Assembly (NCBI GenBank): GCA_937922185.1
Contig: CAKZUT010000115.1
Coordinates: forward strand, 1 to 61,083
Direction of reading: 5' to 3'
Length of the DNA: 61,083 nt
Source: an uncultured Neomegalonema sp.
Lineage (GTDB): Bacteria > Pseudomonadota > Alphaproteobacteria > Rhodobacterales > Rhodobacteraceae
The translations under genes and the position numbers were made by a program. The notes beneath the pieces are model-generated. The model was not told where the DNA came from. It did not search any database and saw only the letters and a program-made list of their open reading frames with translations. Position 1 is the first letter of the stretch. Every line of letters starts with the position of its first letter. This document shows, piece by piece, positions 58,317 through 61,083 of the stretch.

Positions 58317-60812
58317 CTATCCGCTGACCCGGATCGTCTCGTTTTTCGGATCATAGGGGCTGTCTTGCACGATCTCGGCATCCCATAATTCGGTGAGCAT
58401 CCGAACTTTGAGTTTCGTGCCCACCGCCGCGCAGGTCGGGTCCACATAGCCGAGGCCGATCTGCTTGCCGAAATGTACCGAATACCCGCCCGAGGTCAGC
58501 CGCCCGACCCGTGTGGTGCCGTCTTCGCGATAGAGGGCCTCGCGGCCCCAGGGATCGGTATCCTCCGGCCCATCGATCAGCAGCGTGACACATTTTGCGC
58601 GAATGCCGGTCTCCTGCATCGCCGCCTTGCCCCGGAACTCCTTCGAGAGATCGACGAAGCGGTCCAGCCCGGCCTCCAGCGGGGTCGCATCGCGGCCCAG
58701 ATCGGTGCCGAAGGCGCGATAGGATTTTTCCTGCCGTAGCCAGTTCTGCGCCCGCGCGCCGCACAGCTTCAGGCCCAGCGGTTCCCCGGCGGCCATGATC
58801 CTGTCATAGAGATGGTTCTGCATCTCCATCGGGTGGTGCAGTTCCCAGCCCAGTTCGCCGGTATAGGCCACCCGGATCGCCATGGTCGGCACCATGCCGA
58901 GATCAATCTGCCTGGCCGACAGCCACGGGAACGCCTTGTTGGTGAAGGCTTCTTCGGGATTCTCGGTAAAGACCAGCTTCTTCATCAAATCGCGCGAGCG
59001 GGGGCCGGCAATGGCGAAGACACCGTATTGCGAGGTCACATCCACCAGCATCATCGGTCCGAATTCGGGGGCCTTGTCCGTGACCATCCTGTTCAGGAAA
59101 TCGCTGTCATAGGCCTGTGCGGCCCCGGCGGTGACGAGGTAATAGCTGTCCTCGGCCTGCCGCACGATGGTCAGTTCGGTCCGCACGGTTCCGGCGGTGG
59201 TCAGCGCATAGGTCAGGTTGATGCGCCCGACCTTCGGCAGCTTGTTGCAGGTCAGCCAGTCGAGAAACGCGGTGGCCCCCGGTCCCTTGAGCGCGTGTTT
59301 GGTGAAGGCGGTGGCGTCGAACATGCCTAACCCCTCGCGCACGGCCTCGGCCTCGCGCCTGGCATATTCCCACCATCCCCCGCGCCGGAAGCTGCGCGAA
59401 TCGTGGTCGTTGAAGCCCGGTTCGGCGAAATAGTTTGGCCGCTCCCACCCGTTGACGCAGCCGAACTGCGCCCCTTCGGCCTTCATGCGGTCATAGCAGG
59501 GGGCCGTCCGAAGAGGGCGCGCGGCGGGGCGTTCCTCATCGGGATGGTGCAGGATATAGACGTGTTCGTAGGCTTCCTCGTTCTTCTTGACCGCATAGGC
59601 ACGGTTGACCCATTTGCCGAAGCGGCGGGGGTCGAGCGACCACATATCGATCTCGGCCTCGCCCTCGGTGATGAGCTGCGCGAGATAGTGCCCCGCACCG
59701 CCCGCCGCCGTGATCCCGAACGAGAACCCTTCCGCAAACCAGAAATTCCGCACTCCCGGTGCAGGCCCGATCAGTGGATTGCCGTCGGGCGTGTAGCAGA
59801 TGGGACCGTTGAAATCGTCCTTCAGGCCGCAATTCTCGGAGGAGGGGATGCGGTGGATGAAGCTGGCATATTCCTCCTCGATCCGCTCCAGATCGAGTTG
59901 CAGCAGGTCCGCGCGGAAATTCTCCGGCACGCCATGCACGGCCCAGGCGGGGGCATTGCGCTCATAGGGGCCGAGAATCCAGCCGCCCCGTTCCTCGCGC
60001 ACATACCATTTCGCATCGGCATCGCGCAGGACGGGGTGTTCGCCGTTCTCCTTGCGCCATTCGACCAGCATCGGGTCCGGCTCGGTGACGATATACTGGT
60101 GTTCGACCGGAATGGCGGGGATATAGGCTCCGATCATCGCCGCCGTGCGCTGGGCATGGTTGCCCGTGGCCGTGATGACGTGTTCGCAGCGGATTTCGAA
60201 GGTCTCTTCGGTCGGCAGCAGCGAGTTGCCCCGCTCGACCATGATACGGCCCATGACGACCCACTCGTTGCCCTCGCGGCGATAGCCGTCCACCTGCGCC
60301 CGGCGCACGATCTCGACGCCCCGCATCCGTGCGCCCTTGGCCATGGCCTGAGACACATCCGCCGGATTGATGTAGCCGTCTGTCGGGTGATAGATCGCCC
60401 CTTCCAGGTCTTCGGTGCGGACCAGGGGATAGCGTTCCCTGACCTGTGCGGGGGACAGCCACTCGAAGGGCACGTCGCAGGTCTCGGCGGTGGTCGCGTA
60501 GGTCATGTACTCGTCCATCCGCGCCTTGGTCTGGGCCATGCGAAGGTTGCCGACGACCGAGAAACCCGCGTTCAGGCCCGTTTCTTCTTCCAGCGTCTTG
60601 TAGAACTTGATCGAGTAGTCATGGATATGCGTAGTCGCATAGCTCATGTTGAAATACGGCAGCAGGCCCGCCGCGTGCCATGTGGACCCGGCGGTCAACT
60701 CGTCGCGTTCGAGCAGGATGGTATCGGTCCAGCCCGCTTTGGCCATGTGATAGGCGATGGAGCAGCCGACCGCTCCCCCCCCGACGACAACCGCGCGTGC
60801 CTGCGTTCTCAT
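58317..60812 (-). CDS. FAD-dependent oxidoreductase with C-terminal GcvT domain (dimethylglycine/sarcosine dehydrogenase type)
   Basis: An 831-residue enzyme with two parts. Residues 1-390 form a DAO-type FAD domain (AVVVGGGAVGCSIAYHMAKA, AGSTWHAAGLLPYF with the likely His for covalent FAD, and LIGPAPGVRNFWFAEGFSFG). The rest is the GcvT-like folate-binding half (SFRRGGWWEYARREAEAVRE, GLGMFDATAFTKHALKGPGA, RVAYTGELGWELHHPMEMQN). Such enzymes oxidise N-methylated amines such as dimethylglycine or sarcosine and pass the C1 unit to tetrahydrofolate. I chose the second Met because GGAG lies 8 nt upstream. Substrate is not fixed by sequence. Confidence 0.92.
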   Translation of the reverse strand: MRTQARAVVVGGGAVGCSIAYHMAKAGWTDTILLERDELTAGSTWHAAGLLPYFNMSYATTHIHDYSIKFYKTLEEETGLNAGFSVVGNLRMAQTKARMDEYMTYATTAETCDVPFEWLSPAQVRERYPLVRTEDLEGAIYHPTDGYINPADVSQAMAKGARMRGVEIVRRAQVDGYRREGNEWVVMGRIMVERGNSLLPTEETFEIRCEHVITATGNHAQRTAAMIGAYIPAIPVEHQYIVTEPDPMLVEWRKENGEHPVLRDADAKWYVREERGGWILGPYERNAPAWAVHGVPENFRADLLQLDLERIEEEYASFIHRIPSSENCGLKDDFNGPICYTPDGNPLIGPAPGVRNFWFAEGFSFGITAAGGAGHYLAQLITEGEAEIDMWSLDPRRFGKWVNRAYAVKKNEEAYEHVYILHHPDEERPAARPLRTAPCYDRMKAEGAQFGCVNGWERPNYFAEPGFNDHDSRSFRRGGWWEYARREAEAVREGLGMFDATAFTKHALKGPGATAFLDWLTCNKLPKVGRINLTYALTTAGTVRTELTIVRQAEDSYYLVTAGAAQAYDSDFLNRMVTDKAPEFGPMMLVDVTSQYGVFAIAGPRSRDLMKKLVFTENPEEAFTNKAFPWLSARQIDLGMVPTMAIRVAYTGELGWELHHPMEMQNHLYDRIMAAGEPLGLKLCGARAQNWLRQEKSYRAFGTDLGRDATPLEAGLDRFVDLSKEFRGKAAMQETGIRAKCVTLLIDGPEDTDPWGREALYREDGTTRVGRLTSGGYSVHFGKQIGLGYVDPTCAAVGTKLKVRMLTELWDAEIVQDSPYDPKNETIRVSG

Positions 60813-60954
60813 GTGAGTCTCCATGGCCGGAAATGCTGTTTTCGCCTTTTAAGGCGACTTTAGCACAGGGCGCGGATGGAGGGCGACGGGGAAACGCGGA
60901 TTTGCGACCCCGGAATGCAGTCAGCGTGGATTACCTATTCGGACCTTGAGATTT

Positions 60955-61083
60955 TCATGGTGCTTCCCACGTATCGAGAAAGTCTTCCCATCGCTTTGCG
61001 AAATCTTTCGGTTTTGGCCCCTTCTCCGGCAACGCTACCTGTACGCCGTGGTACTGCGAATACTCGGATGAAAGACCATCCAG
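60955..61083 (-). CDS. C-terminal end of a gene cut by the window edge
   Basis: Not on the ORF track. On the minus strand the frame is open from the right edge to a TGA: LDGLSSEYSQYHGVQVALPE and KGPKPKDFAKRWEDFLDTWE, then AP and stop. Only 42 residues are visible, with hydrophilic, Trp-rich coding character. No family is recognised. Confidence 0.55.
   Translation of the reverse strand: MDGLSSEYSQYHGVQVALPEKGPKPKDFAKRWEDFLDTWEAP

Noticed and set aside
59403-60863. 486-residue plus-strand frame over the FAD/GcvT oxidoreductase
   Set aside because: Antisense shadow of a gene with clear FAD and GcvT motifs.

Overview
The window looks like a piece of chromosome from a GC-rich alphaproteobacterium, most likely a member of the Rhodobacterales (roseobacter/Paracoccaceae). 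This is inferred from an Irr-type Fur regulator, a class I lysyl-tRNA synthetase, paired DUF2927 lipoproteins, a PAS_5-family protein, a MatB-like ligase, the pyrH-frr-uppS-cdsA-dxr-rseP-bamA-skp block, and dense gene packing with ATGA/TGATG overlaps. I see no rRNA, tRNA, CRISPR array, IS element or prophage.

Layout. (1) 1-5.0 kb: the end of a Crp/Fnr regulator, then a secretion locus. It holds a CsgG/HfaB-type outer-membrane secretion lipoprotein, a translationally coupled secreted protein with VGNN repeats, a small secreted protein, a divergent secreted protein and a LuxR-type regulator whose receiver domain is degenerate (CsgD-like). It reads as an uncharacterised functional-amyloid or holdfast-anchor system. 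(2) 5.2-17.2 kb: metabolic and housekeeping genes (enoyl-CoA hydratase, 3-hydroxyisobutyryl-CoA hydrolase, pyruvate carboxylase, NfeD/stomatin pair, PAS_5 protein, MOSC protein, pyruvate kinase, a DUF3011 secreted protein, a class IV aminotransferase). (3) 17.3-19.5 kb: a short LOV photoreceptor protein and a malonyl-CoA synthetase-like ligase. (4) 19.8-26.6 kb: an envelope-stress-like block with a large secreted protein, XpaC-like and TelA-like proteins, two tandem DUF2927 proteins and an SPFH-GYF_2 protein. (5) 26.9-35.5 kb: the conserved pyrH to skp operon (nucleotide, ribosome recycling, lipid carrier, phospholipid, isoprenoid and outer-membrane assembly). (6) 35.6-38.5 kb: an EVE protein, two glycosyltransferases and a membrane cyclic-nucleotide-binding protein. 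(7) 38.7-49.8 kb: amino-acid dehydrogenase, D-cysteine desulfhydrase family enzyme, SDR, irr, CoA transferase, a DUF882/M15 peptidase, lysK, a zinc peptidase, an MsbA-like ABC exporter and pdeM. (8) 49.8-55 kb: a periplasmic ClpP-like protein, argF/argD with a terminator-like leader, a DCC thiol protein and a heme peroxidase. (9) 55.2-58.3 kb: a three-gene module made of a membrane-anchored cytoplasmic-domain protein, a Ras/Rab-like small GTPase and a histidine kinase, followed by the remnant of a PIN-domain gene. (10) 58.3-61 kb: a two-domain FAD/GcvT oxidoreductase and a gene tail cut by the window edge.

The strongest candidates for undescribed biology are the CsgG-linked repeat-protein locus, the bacterial Ras-like GTPase/histidine-kinase module, and the XpaC-TelA-DUF2927-SPFH block. 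Starts were re-chosen from the ORF track wherever overlap, ribosome-binding site or signal peptide favoured another codon. All family names come from motif recognition by eye, not from database searches.
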